Source of the DNA: Hydrogenophaga sp. SL48
GTDB taxonomy: Bacteria > Pseudomonadota > Gammaproteobacteria > Burkholderiales > Burkholderiaceae_C
DNA length: 64,000 bases
NCBI RefSeq assembly: GCF_021729865.1
Contig: NZ_CP063400.1
Location: 5,319,001 to 5,383,000 of the forward strand
Direction of reading: 5' to 3'
Shown: positions 1 to 10,952 of the stretch, piece by piece
How positions within the stretch are numbered: the first letter of the stretch is position 1
Layout of the letters: the number at the start of each line of letters is the position of its first letter
Translations under genes and position numbers: made by a program
Notes under the pieces: generated by a model
Seen by the model: only the letters and a program-made list of their open reading frames with translations
Databases searched by the model: none
What the model was told of the DNA's origin: nothing

Positions 1-1100
1 TAGCTGAAGATGCGCTGGCACAGGTCCCAGGCGGCGTCCCACTCCACGTGGTGCTCGTCCACCAGGATGCGCATCAGCTCGGGCACGGCCAGCGCCGGGT
101 GGGTGTCGTTGAGGTGGATGGCGACCTTGTCGGCGAGCTGGTCGAAGCTGCCGTGGTGCTTCAGGTAGCGGCGCACGATGTCCTGCAGCGAGGCGCTGAC
201 GAAGAAGTACTCCTGGCGCAGGCGCAGCTCCTTGCCGTGTTCGGTGCTGTCGTCGGGGTAGAGCACGCGCGAGACGTTTTCCGACTGGTTCTTGGCTTCG
301 ACCGCGCGCATGTAGTCGCCCTTGTTGAAGGCGTCGAGGTTGATGCCGCTGGAGGCGCGCGCGGTCCACAGGCGCAATGTGGCGACGCTGCTGAGCTCGT
401 GGCCGGGCACGCCGCTGTCGTAGGCGGTGGCGATCACATCGTCGGTGTCGACCCAGCGCACGTGCTCGCCTTCCTGGACCAGCCGGCCGCCGAACTGCAC
501 GGGGTAGCTGAACTCGGGGCGCATGAATTCCCAGGGGTTGCCGTTGACCAGCCAGTAGTCCGGCTCTTCGACCTGGCGCCCGTCGACGATGCGCTGCGCG
601 AACATGCCGAAGTCGTAGCGGATGCCGTAGCCCATGCCGGGCAGGCCTACCGTGGCCATGGAGTCGAGGAAACAGGCGGCCAGGCGACCCAGGCCCCCGT
701 TGCCCAGGCCGGCGTCGGTTTCCAGGTCGATCAACGCGTCGAAGTCGGCGCCGAGCTGGGTGCAGGCGGTCTTCGCGTCGTCGTAGATGCCGACCGCGAG
801 CAGGGCGTTGGTGAGCGCGCGCCCGGTGAGGAACTCCAGCGAGAGGTAGTACACGCGCTTGGCATCGTTGTCCTGTGTCACGGCCAGGGTCTCGCGCCAG
901 CGGTGCATGGTGCGGTCGCGCACCGCGTGGAACAGGGCAAACAGCCAGTCGCGGCGCGTGGCCGAGCGCAGGTCTTTGCCCACCGCGTAGACCAGCCGGT
1001 TGGCGATGGACTTGCGCAGCGCATCCACCGTGTTGTCCAGATGGTCGTACTCGAACGGTGCGGTGGCGGTGCCGACGGTGGGGGTCAAGGGGGTGTTCAT
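1..1100 (-). CDS. glgP: Glycogen phosphorylase, N-terminal part (cut by window edge)
   Basis: About 366 residues are visible, starting at the ATG complementary to 1098-1100; the C-terminal half with the PLP lysine lies outside the window. The family releases glucose-1-phosphate from alpha-1,4-glucan ends in the cytosol. Recognisable phosphorylase segments include VYYLSLEFLTGRALTNALL, the glycine-rich ETDAGLGNGGLGRLAACF, and VAIHLNDTHPALAVPELMR. It is the last gene of the minus-strand glg operon, 36 bases after glgA, which fits a role in mobilising the glycogen made by the upstream genes. Glycogen and maltodextrin phosphorylases cannot be separated with certainty from this part alone; the operon favours glycogen. 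Confidence 0.95.
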   Translation of the reverse strand, partial: MNTPLTPTVGTATAPFEYDHLDNTVDALRKSIANRLVYAVGKDLRSATRRDWLFALFHAVRDRTMHRWRETLAVTQDNDAKRVYYLSLEFLTGRALTNALLAVGIYDDAKTACTQLGADFDALIDLETDAGLGNGGLGRLAACFLDSMATVGLPGMGYGIRYDFGMFAQRIVDGRQVEEPDYWLVNGNPWEFMRPEFSYPVQFGGRLVQEGEHVRWVDTDDVIATAYDSGVPGHELSSVATLRLWTARASSGINLDAFNKGDYMRAVEAKNQSENVSRVLYPDDSTEHGKELRLRQEYFFVSASLQDIVRRYLKHHGSFDQLADKVAIHLNDTHPALAVPELMRILVDEHHVEWDAAWDLCQRIFS

Positions 1101-1136
1101 GGTCTCGGTTCGAAAACGGTGAGCGGGTGGTCTGCG

Positions 1137-2669
1137 TCAAGCAGAAGCTGTGCCAGTGGCATCGGCGCGGGCCTGCTGGTAGACCCGCAGGGTGTCGGTG
1201 GCGGCGCGTTCCCAGCCGAAGCGCAGCGCCATGGCGTGGCGCTGCACGGCCTGCCAGTCGGCCGGGCGGCGGCGCAGCGCAAAGGCGCGGCGCAGGGCGG
1301 CCATGAGGCTGGCCACGTCGAAGTCCTGGAAGACGAAGCCGCTGGCGCTGCCGTCATCGAGGTTTTCGAGGCTGCAGTCGACCACCGTGTCGGCCAGTCC
1401 GCCCACGGCGCGCACCAGCGGGAGCGTGCCGTAGCGCAGGCCATAGAGCTGGGTCAGGCCACAGGGCTCGAAGCGCGAGGGCACCAGGATCACGTCGCTG
1501 CCGGCGATCACGGTGTGGGCCAAGGCCTCGTCGTAGCCGATGTGCAGGGCCACGGCGCCCGGGTGGCGCTGGGCCGCGTGCTGCAGCGCCTGTTCGATCA
1601 GCGGGTCGCCCGCGCCCAGCACGGCCAGCTGGCCGCCACGTCGCACCAGCTCGTCGACCACACCGGGCAGCAGGTGCAGGCCCTTCTGCTCGGTCAGGCG
1701 GCTCACGACACAGAACAGCAGCGCGTCCGGCTGGGCCTTCAGGCCCATGCGCTGCTGCAGCCGTGCCTTGGCCGCAGCCTTGCCGCGCAGGTCGTCGGCG
1801 CTGTAACCGGGTTGCACCAGCGCATCGCCCGCGGGGTTCCAGATCGCGTCGTCGACGCCGTTGAGGATGCCGTGCAGGCGGTCGCGCCGCTCGCGCAGCA
1901 CGCCATCGAGCCCGCAGCCCTGCTCCTCACCCGTGATTTCGCGCGCGTAGCTCGGGCTCACCGTGGTGATGGCGTCGCTGTATTGCAGGCCGGCCTTCAT
2001 GAACGACACCTGGCCGTGGAATTCCAGGCCATGGACATGAAACAGCGCATCGGGCAGACCCAGGCGGTGGCACACGCTGACCGGGAACACGCCCTGGTAG
2101 GCCAGGTTGTGGATGGTGAACACCGTGGCGGGGCGGCGGTGGCCCGCTGCGACGAGGCGGGCCAGGTAGGCGAAGGCCAGACCGGTGTGCCAGTCGTGGC
2201 CGTGCACCACATCGGGGTGCCACGCCGGGTCCAGACCGGTGCCCAGCAGCGCCGCCGCCCAGCCCAGCCAGGCGAACTGGTCGGCGGCGTCGGCCCAGGG
2301 CTTGCCACTGGCGTCGTGGTACGGGTTGCCGGGCCGATCGAACAGGCCGGGCGCTTGCAGCAGCATCACGGCCTGCCCGCTGGCGCTGATGCGGCCCAGC
2401 TGCAGCCAGGGCGTGGGCCCGGGCGCCGAGCTGGCCAGCGGCCCCAGCCCGCCCGGCAGGCCCATGGTGCCGCCCGCCGGCACCAGCAGGCTCGGTCCTT
2501 CGGGCGTGACCCCGGCCACCACCGAAGGGAACGCGGGCAGCAGCAGGCGCACGTCGGCGCCCAGCGCAGACAGCGCCGGCGGCAGGCCCGCACTCACGTC
2601 GGCCAGACCGCCGGTTTTCAGCAGCGGGAACACCTCGGAGCAGACGTAAAGGACTTTTGGCGGGTTCAT
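1137..2669 (-). CDS. glgA: Glycogen synthase (ADP-glucose type, GT5)
   Basis: Transfers glucose from ADP-glucose to the non-reducing end of glycogen. The N-terminus has the GT5 signature KVLYVCSEVFPLLKTGGLADV, whose KTGGLADV loop binds ADP-glucose. The C-terminal domain has PSRFEPCGLTQLYGLRYGTLP, the retaining GT-B donor-site motif. The protein is 510 residues from the ATG at 2669, close to the usual 480-530. A second in-frame ATG four codons upstream (2681) is possible; neither has a strong Shine-Dalgarno. It sits between glgC and glgP on the same strand, with a GC-rich palindromic repeat in the 135-base gap from glgC. Confidence 0.97.
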   Translation of the reverse strand: MNPPKVLYVCSEVFPLLKTGGLADVSAGLPPALSALGADVRLLLPAFPSVVAGVTPEGPSLLVPAGGTMGLPGGLGPLASSAPGPTPWLQLGRISASGQAVMLLQAPGLFDRPGNPYHDASGKPWADAADQFAWLGWAAALLGTGLDPAWHPDVVHGHDWHTGLAFAYLARLVAAGHRRPATVFTIHNLAYQGVFPVSVCHRLGLPDALFHVHGLEFHGQVSFMKAGLQYSDAITTVSPSYAREITGEEQGCGLDGVLRERRDRLHGILNGVDDAIWNPAGDALVQPGYSADDLRGKAAAKARLQQRMGLKAQPDALLFCVVSRLTEQKGLHLLPGVVDELVRRGGQLAVLGAGDPLIEQALQHAAQRHPGAVALHIGYDEALAHTVIAGSDVILVPSRFEPCGLTQLYGLRYGTLPLVRAVGGLADTVVDCSLENLDDGSASGFVFQDFDVASLMAALRRAFALRRRPADWQAVQRHAMALRFGWERAATDTLRVYQQARADATGTASA

Positions 2670-2711
2670 GCAGAAATCCATGTCCGAGAGAAGGGAGTCA
2701 AGCCAGCACAC

Positions 2712-2787
2712 CGCGGAACCGGCTTCGCCGGGCCGCCAGTGTGGCCCCCCTTCCAGGGGGGTGACGCCGAAGGCGGCGCGGGGGGTG
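2712..2787. repeat. GC-rich palindromic intergenic repeat, copy 1
   Basis: Lies between glgC and glgA. It has the family layout of three short hairpins: CCGGCTTCGCCGG, then CCCCCCTTCCAGGGGGG, then GCCGAAGGCGGC, ending in a G run. Equivalent blocks occur at eleven other junctions in the window. It could attenuate transcription within the glg operon. Confidence 0.8.
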
Positions 2788-2804
2788 ATCAAGTTCTCGG
2801 GGGG

Positions 2805-4067
2805 TCATGTCAGTTTTTCAAGCATCGCCCGCGTCACCAGCACCACCCCGCTGTCGGTGCGGTAGAAGCGGCGCGCGTCCTCGGCGGCGTCGAAGCCGAT
2901 CTGCATGCCTTCGGGGATCACGCAGCCGTTGTCGATCACCACCTTGCGCAGTTTGCAGTGCCGGCCCACGTCGACCTCGGGCAGCAGCACCGCCTCTTCG
3001 ACGGTGGCGTAGGAGTGGATGAAGACCTTGGAGAACAGCACCGAGCGGTTCACCGAACCGCCCGAGATGATGCAACCGCCGGAGACCAGCGAGTCCACCG
3101 CCATGCCGCGGCGGCCGTCGTCGTTGAACACGAACTTGGCCGGGGGCAGCTGTTCCTGGTAGGTCCAGATCGGCCAGTCGCGGTCGTACATGTCGAGCTC
3201 GGGGAGGGGGCCGGTGAGGTCGAGGTTGGCGGCCCAGTAGGCGTCCACCGTGCCCACGTCGCGCCAGTAGGCCGGCGCCTCGGGCGAGCTTTTCACGCAC
3301 GACATGCCGAAGGGGTGGGCCACGGCCTGGCCCTCAGCCACCATGGCGGGGATCAGGTCTTTGCCAAAGTCACGGCTGGAGCCGGGCGTGGTGGCGTCTT
3401 TTTCCAGGGCCGCAAACAGGTGCTTGGCGTCGAACACATAGATGCCCATGCTGGCCAGCGACACGCCGGGTTTGCCCGGCATGGCGGGCGGATTCTCGGG
3501 TTTTTCCAGGAAGTGGGTGATCTGGCGGTTGCCGTCGATGGCCATCACGCCGAACGCGCTGGCCTCTTCGATCGGCACCTCGATGCAGGCCACGGTGCAC
3601 TTCTTGCCCTGGGCCACGTGGTCCGCGATCAGCTCGGCGTAGTCCATCTTGTAGATGTGGTCCCCGGCGAGGATGAGGATGTAGTCGGGGTTGTGCGCGC
3701 GCAGGATGTCCAGGTTCTGGTAGACCGCGTCGGCCGTGCCCAGGTACCAGCTCTCGTCGTCCATGCGCTGCTGCGCCGGCAGCAGGTCGATGAACTCGTT
3801 GAACTCGTTGCGCAGGAAACTCCAGCCGCGCTGCAGGTGGCGCAGCAGCGAATGGCTCTTGTACTGCGTCAGCACGCCGATGCGGCGCACGCCCGAGTTC
3901 AGGCAGTTGGAGAGCGCGAAGTCGACGATGCGGAACTTGCCGCCGAAGTACACCGCGGGCTTGGTGCGGCGGTCGGTGAGCGCCTTCAGGCGCGAGCCAC
4001 GCCCGCCCGCGAGCACCAGGGCGATGGTGCGCTTGGCCAGGTACTGGGGAGTGTTCTTGTGTTCCAT
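2805..4067 (-). CDS. glgC: Glucose-1-phosphate adenylyltransferase
   Basis: Makes ADP-glucose from glucose-1-phosphate and ATP, the committed step of bacterial glycogen synthesis. The N-terminus carries the nucleotidyltransferase motif [42 protein letters not shown] and the EKP-containing [11 protein letters not shown] segment follow, and the C-terminal third is a left-handed beta-helix region ([18 protein letters not shown]). It is 420 residues, the typical length. The start at 4067 is chosen because AGGAG lies seven bases upstream; a longer reading adds 24 residues with no homology. The enzyme is normally allosterically controlled by glycolytic intermediates; the sequence itself does not show which. 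Confidence 0.97.
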   Translation of the reverse strand: MEHKNTPQYLAKRTIALVLAGGRGSRLKALTDRRTKPAVYFGGKFRIVDFALSNCLNSGVRRIGVLTQYKSHSLLRHLQRGWSFLRNEFNEFIDLLPAQQRMDDESWYLGTADAVYQNLDILRAHNPDYILILAGDHIYKMDYAELIADHVAQGKKCTVACIEVPIEEASAFGVMAIDGNRQITHFLEKPENPPAMPGKPGVSLASMGIYVFDAKHLFAALEKDATTPGSSRDFGKDLIPAMVAEGQAVAHPFGMSCVKSSPEAPAYWRDVGTVDAYWAANLDLTGPLPELDMYDRDWPIWTYQEQLPPAKFVFNDDGRRGMAVDSLVSGGCIISGGSVNRSVLFSKVFIHSYATVEEAVLLPEVDVGRHCKLRKVVIDNGCVIPEGMQIGFDAAEDARRFYRTDSGVVLVTRAMLEKLT

Positions 4068-4110
4068 GCGTGTCTCCTGTTGTGTTGAAAGGCGGTGGGA
4101 AGGGAAAGCC

Positions 4111-4207
4111 GGAGCGCGTGACCCACCCAGGGCACCCAAAGCACCGGCTTTGCCGGGCCAAAGGGTGCGTCCCCCCGGGGGGACGCCGCGAAGCGGCGCA
4201 GGGGGGG
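4111..4207. repeat. GC-rich palindromic intergenic repeat, copy 2
   Basis: Fills most of the malQ-glgC gap. Hairpins visible are CCGGCTTTGCCGG, TCCCCCCGGGGGGA and GCCGCGAAGCGGC, followed by a G run abutting the malQ stop. Its opening GGAGCGCGTG matches the tandem copies at 61931-62144, so these form a subtype. Confidence 0.8.
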
Positions 4208-4209
4208 AC

Positions 4210-5721
4210 TCACTCCTGCCTCCAGCGGCCGTGGGCGCGGGTCATGGCGGCCAGGCGCTCGGCGGGGCGGTGGTCCACCTGGCTCCAGTCGAAGCGCCAT
4301 TCCCAGCAGCCGGTGGCCAGGCCGGGGGTGTTCATGCGGTGTTTGGTGTCCAGGCCCAGCACGTCCTGGAACGGCACCACCAGGGTGTTGGCGACCGACA
4401 TCGACAAGGCGTTGATCAGGGTCCAGTGCGGCTCGGTGTCCACGCAGTGACCCAGGTAGGCCCGCGCAGACGCTTTTTCGCCGGCGGGCGCGCTGTGCCA
4501 CCAGCCCACCGTGGTCTCGTTGTCGTGCGTGCCGGTGTAGGCCACGCTGCCACGTTCCAGGTTGTGCGGCAGGTAGGGGTTGGCCGGCCCGCTGCCGAAG
4601 GCGAACTGCAGGATGCGCATGCCCGGGTACCCGCAGGCCTGGCGCAGCGCGGTCACCTCGGGCGTGATCATGCCCAGGTCTTCCGCAATGATGGGCAGGT
4701 GGCCCAGTTCGTCCTCGATCGCCCGGAAGAACGCCAGCCCGGGCCCGGGCTGCCACTGGCCGGCCACGGCGGTGGGCTCGCTGGCGGGGATCTCCCAGTG
4801 CGCCTCGAAGCCGCGGAAGTGGTCGAGCCGCACCACGTCGACCTGCTGGAACAGGTGCGCCAGCCGGTCTTTCCACCAGCGGTGGTCGCGGTGGGCCATG
4901 GTTTCCCAGTTGTAGAGCGGGTTGCCCCAGCGCTGGCCGGTGGGGCTGAAATAGTCGGGGGGCACACCGGCCACCACGGCGGGTTCCATCTGCTCGTCCA
5001 GCAGGAACTGATCGGCGTGGGCCCACACATCGGCGCTGTGGTGCGCCACGAAGATCGGCGCGTCACCCACCATCTGCACGCCGCGCTCGCGCGCGTAGCT
5101 GCGCAGGTTCTGCCATTGCACCCAGAAGCGCCACTGCACGAAGCGCCAGAAACCCAGCGCGTGGGCCGACTGTTCGCGCACCGCGTCCAGCGCGGCCGGA
5201 TCGCGGCAGGCCAGCGGCTCGGGCCAGAGCGACCAGGGGCCACCGTGGCGTTCGTCGATCACCATGAAGAGGGCGTGGTCGTCGAGCCAGTGGGCGTGCG
5301 CTTCGCAGAACGTGGCCAGGGCCTCGCGGCAGACGTCGGTGGCGCGCTGGTTGAAGCCATCCCAGGCCTTGCGCAGGCAGGCCATGCGGTACGGTGCCAC
5401 GCGCTCGAAGTCGCAGCGGTGGTGGTCGAAGCCCTTGCGTGCCATCCAGGGCAGCCAGCCCTGTTGCACCAGGTCGTCCAGGTCCACCATCAGCGGGCTG
5501 CCGGCGAAGACCGAGACGCTCTGGTAGGGCGAATTGCCCGGGCCGGCGGGCGAGAGCGGCAGGATCTGCCAGAGCGACTGGCCGGCCGAGGCCAGCCAGT
5601 CGACAAAGTGGCGCGCGGCAGCGCCGAGGTCGCCCGAGCCGTGGGGGCCGGGCAGGCTGGTGATGTGCAGCAGCACGCCGCTGGTGCGGCGCGCGAGGAT
5701 GTCGTGGGGGGTCGGGTTCAT
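4210..5721 (-). CDS. malQ: 4-alpha-glucanotransferase (amylomaltase, GH77)
   Basis: Disproportionates short maltodextrins by transferring glucan chains. The 503-residue protein opens with [22 protein letters not shown], the GH77 N-terminal signature. It has [12 protein letters not shown] (nucleophile Asp), LPIIAEDLG (acid/base Glu) and [13 protein letters not shown] (third active-site Asp region). It lies 22 bases after glgX on the same strand, which fits recycling of the maltotetraose released by GlgX. Start ATG at 5721; no clear Shine-Dalgarno, so translation may depend on coupling to glgX. Confidence in the family is high. Confidence 0.96.
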   Translation of the reverse strand: MNPTPHDILARRTSGVLLHITSLPGPHGSGDLGAAARHFVDWLASAGQSLWQILPLSPAGPGNSPYQSVSVFAGSPLMVDLDDLVQQGWLPWMARKGFDHHRCDFERVAPYRMACLRKAWDGFNQRATDVCREALATFCEAHAHWLDDHALFMVIDERHGGPWSLWPEPLACRDPAALDAVREQSAHALGFWRFVQWRFWVQWQNLRSYARERGVQMVGDAPIFVAHHSADVWAHADQFLLDEQMEPAVVAGVPPDYFSPTGQRWGNPLYNWETMAHRDHRWWKDRLAHLFQQVDVVRLDHFRGFEAHWEIPASEPTAVAGQWQPGPGLAFFRAIEDELGHLPIIAEDLGMITPEVTALRQACGYPGMRILQFAFGSGPANPYLPHNLERGSVAYTGTHDNETTVGWWHSAPAGEKASARAYLGHCVDTEPHWTLINALSMSVANTLVVPFQDVLGLDTKHRMNTPGLATGCWEWRFDWSQVDHRPAERLAAMTRAHGRWRQE

Positions 5722-5743
5722 GGCGTGGTGCGTGGGGTTGGCA

Positions 5744-7900
5744 TCAGCCTTGCAAACTCTGGACCAGCAGGTAAACGCCCGGTTCGTTCAGCAGCAGCGC
5801 CCCGGTGTGGGCGCCACCGGACACGTCGGTGCGGGTCAGCGCGCGGGCGCTGTCCAGCCGCAGCGACCAGCCGCCCGCCGGCAGCGCCATGGTGGTGGGG
5901 CCGTGGCCCGCGTGCCACACCAGCAGCAGGCGCTCGGTGGGGGCTTGGCCGGGTTCGCCGGCGGTAATGAGCGCGCCCAGCGTGCGGTGGTCCGTGCTTT
6001 GCCAGGCCTGGAACGACGGCGCCAGGCCGTTCACGTCGATCCAGGCGATGTCGGCCGGCCCGCCCTGGGCGGGTGGCTGGCCGCTGAACCAGCGGGCCTG
6101 GCGCAGGCCCGGGTGCTGGCGGCGCAGCGCGGCCAGGCCGCCCACGAAACCGGCCAGGGTGGTGTCGGCCCGCGCCCAGTCGAGCCAGGTGATGGCGTTG
6201 TCCTGGCAGTAGCTGTTGTTGTTGCCCTGCTGGCTGTGGCCGATCTCGTCGCCGGCCAGCAGCTGCGGCGTGCCCTGGGCGCAAAACAGCGTGGCCAGCA
6301 GGGCGCGGCGCCACAGGCCGCGCCGGTGCCGCACGCCGGGGTCGTCGCTGGCGCCTTCCGTGCCGGCGTTCGCGCTCAGGTTGTGGCCGTGGCCGTCGCG
6401 GTTGTCTTCGCCGTTGGCGCGGTTGTGTTTGCGGGCAAAGGCGGTGAGGTCGGCGAGGTTGAAACCGTCGTGCGCGGTGAGCAGGTTGACGCTGGCGGTG
6501 GGCAGCCGGTCGTGGCGGCGGAAGCGGTCGCTGCTGGCGCAGACGCGGTTGGCGAGTTCGCCGCGCGTGGCCGGGTGGCCGAGCCAGAAGGCGCGCACGC
6601 CGTCGCGGAAGCTGTCGTTCCACTCCAGCCAGCCCGGTGCGAAGCCGCCCAGGTGGTAACCGTTGGGGCCGATGTCCCAGGGCTCGGCGATCAGCCGCAC
6701 GTGGCGCAGCACCGGGTCTTGCGCCATGGCGGTGAGCAGGGGGGCTTGGGGGTGGAAGGCATGGCCGAGCGCGGCGACGCGGCCCAGCGACACCGCGAGG
6801 TCGAAGCGGAAGCCGTCCACGCCGTAGGCCATCACCCACCAGCGCAGGCTGTCCATCACCCACTGCACCACGCGCGGCTCGCTCACGTTGAGGCTGTTGC
6901 CGCAGCCGCTGAAGTTGTGTGGCACGCCGCGCTCTGCCATCGCGTACCAGTGGTTTTGTCCGAGGCCGCGCCAGCCGAGCGTGGGACCGTCGAGGTCGCT
7001 TTCGGCCGTGTGGTTGAAGACCACGTCGAGCACCACCTCGATGCCCGCGCGGTGCAGCGCGTCCACCATCAGGCGGAACTCGGCGCGCACGGTGGCGGCC
7101 TCATCGGCATCCGAGGGATCGCTGCCCTTGGTGGCGGCCGCGTAGGCGGGCTCGGGCGCAAAGGCGTTGAGCGTGTTGTAGCCCCAGTGGTTGGAGAGGC
7201 CGCGCGCCAGCAGGTGGCGTTCGCTGATGTGCTGGTGCACCGGCAGCAGGCAGACGGTGGTGACGCCCAGGCGCTGCAGGTGGGCGAGCACGGCCGGGTG
7301 GGCCAGGGCGGCGTAACTGCCGCGCTGCGCCTCGGGCACCTCGGGGTGCAGACGGGTCAGCGCTTTCACATGGGCTTCGTAGAGGAACACGCGCTCACCC
7401 GCGACCCAGGGGCGCGGAGCGATGGCCTGGCCGGCGTCCAGTTCGGCCTGGGTGTCCAGCACCACGCACTTGGGCATGGCGGCGGCGTTGTCTTGCGGGT
7501 CGGGCTGGTGCTGCCCCCAGGCTTGTGTGGGCTGCAGCGGGTCCGCCGCGCTGTGGACGGTCTGCAGCGCCAGGCGCCCGGTGTCACCCACCAGGGCCAG
7601 CGCCCAGGGGTCGAGCAGCAGGCGGGCGGGGTTGAAGCGCTGGCCGGCGTCGGGGTTCCAGGGGCCATGGGCGCGCAGGCCGTAGAGCTGGCCCGCGGCC
7701 AGACCGGGCACGAAGCGCGACCACAGGCCATTCCCCGCGGCCACCAGCGCCACCCGCCCGGTGGATCGTTGCGCCGCGTCGAACAGCTCCACCTCGATCG
7801 CACCGGCCTCGGGAGCCCAGACGGTAAAACGCACACCAGGCTGCCCGTCCTGCACCTGCAGGTGGGCACCCAAGCCGGGGGCGGAGTGCGCTGTGTTCAT
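5744..7900 (-). CDS. glgX: Glycogen debranching enzyme (isoamylase-type, GH13)
   Basis: Hydrolyses alpha-1,6 branches of phosphorylase-limit glycogen. The 718-residue protein has an N-terminal CBM48 domain ([17 protein letters not shown], about residues 18-105). A GH13 barrel follows with [26 protein letters not shown] (nucleophile Asp), [16 protein letters not shown] (acid/base Glu) and [16 protein letters not shown]-terminal beta domain closes it. The ATG at 7900 overlaps the glgB stop by four bases (ATGA), so translation is probably coupled. The protein could act on maltodextrins too; the operon argues for glycogen. Confidence 0.95.
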   Translation of the reverse strand: MNTAHSAPGLGAHLQVQDGQPGVRFTVWAPEAGAIEVELFDAAQRSTGRVALVAAGNGLWSRFVPGLAAGQLYGLRAHGPWNPDAGQRFNPARLLLDPWALALVGDTGRLALQTVHSAADPLQPTQAWGQHQPDPQDNAAAMPKCVVLDTQAELDAGQAIAPRPWVAGERVFLYEAHVKALTRLHPEVPEAQRGSYAALAHPAVLAHLQRLGVTTVCLLPVHQHISERHLLARGLSNHWGYNTLNAFAPEPAYAAATKGSDPSDADEAATVRAEFRLMVDALHRAGIEVVLDVVFNHTAESDLDGPTLGWRGLGQNHWYAMAERGVPHNFSGCGNSLNVSEPRVVQWVMDSLRWWVMAYGVDGFRFDLAVSLGRVAALGHAFHPQAPLLTAMAQDPVLRHVRLIAEPWDIGPNGYHLGGFAPGWLEWNDSFRDGVRAFWLGHPATRGELANRVCASSDRFRRHDRLPTASVNLLTAHDGFNLADLTAFARKHNRANGEDNRDGHGHNLSANAGTEGASDDPGVRHRRGLWRRALLATLFCAQGTPQLLAGDEIGHSQQGNNNSYCQDNAITWLDWARADTTLAGFVGGLAALRRQHPGLRQARWFSGQPPAQGGPADIAWIDVNGLAPSFQAWQSTDHRTLGALITAGEPGQAPTERLLLVWHAGHGPTTMALPAGGWSLRLDSARALTRTDVSGGAHTGALLLNEPGVYLLVQSLQG

Positions 7901-9828
7901 GCGCTCGCGGGTTCGGGCTGCAGCCAGACAACGGCCAGCGGGGGCAAGGTGAGCGCCGCCGACCAGCCCTGGCCGTGCAGCGGCTGTGCCTCGGCCTGCA
8001 CGCGGCCATGGTTGCCCACGTTGCTGCCGCCGTAGTGGCTGGAATCGGTGTTGAGGCCTTCGCGCCAGGCGCCGTCGTGCGGCAGTCCGACGCGGTAAGC
8101 GTGGCGCACCACCGGCGTGAAGTTGGCGACCACGACCACGGTGTCTTCCAGCCGCTGCCCGTAGCGCACGAAGGCCAGCACACACTGGTCGGCGTCGTCC
8201 ACCACCAGCCACTGGAAGGCGTGCGGGTCGGTGTCTCGCGCGTGCAGCGCGGGCTCGCGGCGGTAGGTGTGGTTGAGGTCTCGCACCAGTTGCTGCACAC
8301 CCGCGTGCGTCGGGTCGCCCAGCAGGTGCCAGGGCAGCTCGCTGTCGTGGTTCCACTCGGTGGGCTGGGCCAGCTCGGCGCCCATGAAGAGCAGTTTCTT
8401 GCCCGGGTGCGCGTACATCCAGGCGTAGAGCGCGCGCAGGTTGGCGAGCTGCTGCCAGCGGTCGCCGGTCATCTTGCCCAGCAGCGAGCCCTTGCCGTGC
8501 ACCACCTCGTCGTGCGAGAGCGGCAGCACATAGTCTTCGCTGTAGGCGTAGGCCATGGCGAAGGTCATCTTGTGGTGGTGCCAGCGCCGGTTGACCGGGT
8601 CTTCCGCCATGTAGGCCAGGGTGTCGTGCATCCAGCCCATGTTCCATTTGTGGTCGAAGCCCAGGCCACCCTCCTGCACCGGGCCGGTCACGCGCGGGAA
8701 GGCGGTGGACTCTTCGGCGATGGTGGTGGCCTGCGGCGCTTCGCGCTGCAGCACCTCGTGCACCTCGCGCACGAAGGCGATGGCCTCGTAGTTCTCGCGC
8801 CCGCCGTCGCGGTTGGGCACCCACTCGCCTTCGGGGCGGCTGTAGTCGCGGTAGAGCATGGAGGCCACCGCGTCCACGCGCAGGCCGTCGATGCCGTACT
8901 GCTCGATCCAGAACAGCGCATTGCCGACCAGGAAGTTGCGCACCTCCAGGCGACCGAAGTTGTAGATCAGCGTGTTCCAGTCGCGGTGGAAACCTTCCTT
9001 CGGGTCGGCGTGTTCGTAGAGCGCGGTGCCGTCGAAGCGCGCCAGCGCGTGTTCGTCGGTCGGGAAGTGGGCGGGCACCCAGTCGAGGATGACCTTCAGG
9101 CCGGCGGCGTGCGCCGCATTCACGAAGCGGCGGAAGCCCTCGGGTGTGCCGTAGCGCGCGGTGGGCGAATACAGGCCGGTGGGCTGGTAGCCCCAGGAGG
9201 CGTAGAACGGGTGCTCGCTGACCGGCAGCAGCTCCAGGTGGGTGAAGCCCATGCCGGTGGCGTAGGGCACGAGGTGCTCCACCAGGTCGTCCCAGGTGGG
9301 CAGGGTGTGGCCGCCGCCCGGGCGTTTCCACGAACCCACGTGCACCTCATAGACCGCCATGGGCGCGGCCGGCCGCGTGTGAGCCGCCGTGGCCACGGGC
9401 GAGGCGCGCAGGGGTTCGCAGACGCGCGACGCGTTGCCCGGCGGCAACTCGGTTTCACGCGCGTAGGGGTCTGTCTTCATCACGGTGCTGCCGTCGGCGC
9501 CGTGCACCTCGAACTTGTACCAGGCGCCCACGCCGGCCCCGGGCACGAACAGCTCCCAGACGCCGCACTCGGGGCGCAGCCGCATCGACTGCACCCTCCA
9601 GCCGTTGAAATCGCCCGTCAGCCCGACGTGGCGCGCCGCCGGTGCCCACACGGCAAAGGCCGTGCCCGCGACGCCGCCCATGACCGTGGGGTGGGCCCCC
9701 AGCTTTTGCCACGGCCGCAGGTGCTTGCCCTCGGCGAGCAGCCAGGCGTCGGTTTCACCGATCCAGAAACCGGGGGGCGAGGGGGTGTCGGTGGTGCTGG
9801 GGATCATGGTGGTGAGTCTCTGAGGCAT
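7897..9828 (-). CDS. glgB: 1,4-alpha-glucan branching enzyme (GH13)
   Basis: Introduces alpha-1,6 branches into growing glycogen. The N-terminal CBM48 region ([21 protein letters not shown]) is followed by the GH13 barrel. It contains [23 protein letters not shown], the nucleophile segment [20 protein letters not shown], the acid/base segment [10 protein letters not shown], and [16 protein letters not shown] place the start at the ATG at 9828 (643 residues) because GGTGA lies four bases upstream. The in-frame ATG at 9807 (636 residues) is an alternative, and longer readings add residues without homology. It is the first gene of the glg operon, divergent from a CDF transporter, so the operon promoter should lie in or near 9829-9904. 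Confidence 0.95.
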   Translation of the reverse strand: MPQRLTTMIPSTTDTPSPPGFWIGETDAWLLAEGKHLRPWQKLGAHPTVMGGVAGTAFAVWAPAARHVGLTGDFNGWRVQSMRLRPECGVWELFVPGAGVGAWYKFEVHGADGSTVMKTDPYARETELPPGNASRVCEPLRASPVATAAHTRPAAPMAVYEVHVGSWKRPGGGHTLPTWDDLVEHLVPYATGMGFTHLELLPVSEHPFYASWGYQPTGLYSPTARYGTPEGFRRFVNAAHAAGLKVILDWVPAHFPTDEHALARFDGTALYEHADPKEGFHRDWNTLIYNFGRLEVRNFLVGNALFWIEQYGIDGLRVDAVASMLYRDYSRPEGEWVPNRDGGRENYEAIAFVREVHEVLQREAPQATTIAEESTAFPRVTGPVQEGGLGFDHKWNMGWMHDTLAYMAEDPVNRRWHHHKMTFAMAYAYSEDYVLPLSHDEVVHGKGSLLGKMTGDRWQQLANLRALYAWMYAHPGKKLLFMGAELAQPTEWNHDSELPWHLLGDPTHAGVQQLVRDLNHTYRREPALHARDTDPHAFQWLVVDDADQCVLAFVRYGQRLEDTVVVVANFTPVVRHAYRVGLPHDGAWREGLNTDSSHYGGSNVGNHGRVQAEAQPLHGQGWSAALTLPPLAVVWLQPEPASA

Positions 9829-9904
9829 TCTGTCACCGAACCGGTACCAGGCGGTTACCGATGAGGGTGGTCGAGGCGTGCGGGCGCTGGGTGACAATCG
9901 GTCC

Positions 9905-10834
9905 ATGCCCACGTCCGCAACCCGTTTTCTCACCCCGCAGCGCCTGCTCATGGCCTCGGTGGTGGTGGCCCTGATCACCATCACGCTCAAGACCCTGGCC
10001 TGGTACGTCACCGATTCGGTGGGCCTGCTGTCCGACGCGATGGAGTCGCTCGTCAACCTGGCCAGCGCCATCTTCGGCCTGGTGATGGTGACGATCGCGG
10101 CCCGCCCGGCGGACGACGACCACCCCTACGGCCACCACAAGGCCGAGTACTTTTCGTCCGGTTTCGAGGGCATCCTGATCATCGTGGCGGCACTGGGCAT
10201 CGTCTGGACAGCGGTCAGCCGCCTGCTCGACCCCCAGCCCATCGAGCAGGTGGGCTGGGGCCTGGCGCTGTCGGTGGCGAGCTCGGCGCTCAACGGCCTG
10301 CTGGCCTGGGTGATGTTCCGCGCGGCCAAAGAGCACCGGTCCATCGCGCTGGAAGCCGATGCCAAACACCTGACCACCGACGTCTGGACCTCGGCCGGCG
10401 TGGTGATCGGCATTGCCCTGGTGCACTACACCGGCTGGCTCTGGCTGGACCCGGTGGTGGCCATTGGCGTGGCGCTCAACATCCTGAAAGAAGGGTTCCA
10501 CCTCATCTGGCGCTCGTCGCAAGGGCTGATGGACGAGGCCCTGGAGCCGGAGGTGATGACCACGATCCAGCAGACGCTGGACGGCTTTGCGAGCCAGCGG
10601 GGCGAGGTGGCCATCATCCGCTTTGACCACGTGAGCACCCGCAAGGCCGGGCAGCGGCGGTTTGTGGACATGCACATGCACATGCCGGCGAGCTGGTCGC
10701 TGGGGCGGGCTGCCGCGGTGCGCGCCAGCGTCGAGCAGGCGCTGATGAGCGCGGTGCCGGGGCTGCGGGCCTCGATCCAGCTGCTGCCCAGCGACGTCGA
10801 GGCCCACTTTGACGATGCCAAGGATCTGATATGA
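9905..10834 (+). CDS. Cation diffusion facilitator family metal transporter
   Basis: An inner-membrane antiporter family exporting divalent metals (Zn, Fe, Mn, Co) against protons. Of 309 residues, about 1-205 hold six predicted membrane helices. Helix II has SDAMESLVN, where D and E occupy the usual metal site, and helix V has [12 protein letters not shown] with the conserved HxxxD. The C-terminal domain (about 210-309) is the cytosolic ferredoxin-like metal sensor, with [14 protein letters not shown]. Metal specificity cannot be read from sequence. Start ATG at 9905, 76 bases from the divergent glgB. A GC-rich repeat follows the stop. Confidence 0.9.
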   Translation: MPTSATRFLTPQRLLMASVVVALITITLKTLAWYVTDSVGLLSDAMESLVNLASAIFGLVMVTIAARPADDDHPYGHHKAEYFSSGFEGILIIVAALGIVWTAVSRLLDPQPIEQVGWGLALSVASSALNGLLAWVMFRAAKEHRSIALEADAKHLTTDVWTSAGVVIGIALVHYTGWLWLDPVVAIGVALNILKEGFHLIWRSSQGLMDEALEPEVMTTIQQTLDGFASQRGEVAIIRFDHVSTRKAGQRRFVDMHMHMPASWSLGRAAAVRASVEQALMSAVPGLRASIQLLPSDVEAHFDDAKDLI

Positions 10835-10837
10835 ACC

Positions 10838-10918
10838 ACCCCCGCCGCGCTGCGCGCGACCCCCTCAAGGGGGCGGCACTGGCCGTCCGGCAAAGCCGGC
10901 CCGGCGGTGCCCTGGGCT
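10838..10918. repeat. GC-rich palindromic intergenic repeat, copy 3
   Basis: Lies between the CDF gene and dtd. It contains CCGCGCTGCGCG, CCCCTCAAGGGGG, GGCCGTCCGGC and CCGGCAAAGCCGG. It is almost identical to copies at 47887 and 63768, so it belongs to one subtype. Confidence 0.8.
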
Positions 10919-10952
10919 TGCTTCGCCACGCGTGGCGCTGGTGGTTGTTGAC

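Noticed and set aside
48..4088. A 1346-codon open frame on the plus strand
   Set aside because: It is antisense to glgP, glgA and glgC, has His/Gln/Ala-rich translation typical of the complement of GC-rich genes, and shows no protein motif.
5744..9331. A 1195-codon minus-strand frame suggesting a GlgB-GlgX fusion
   Set aside because: The first part is out of frame with the real glgB. GlgX similarity begins at the ATG at 7900, and glgB is intact in its own frame with a four-base overlap.
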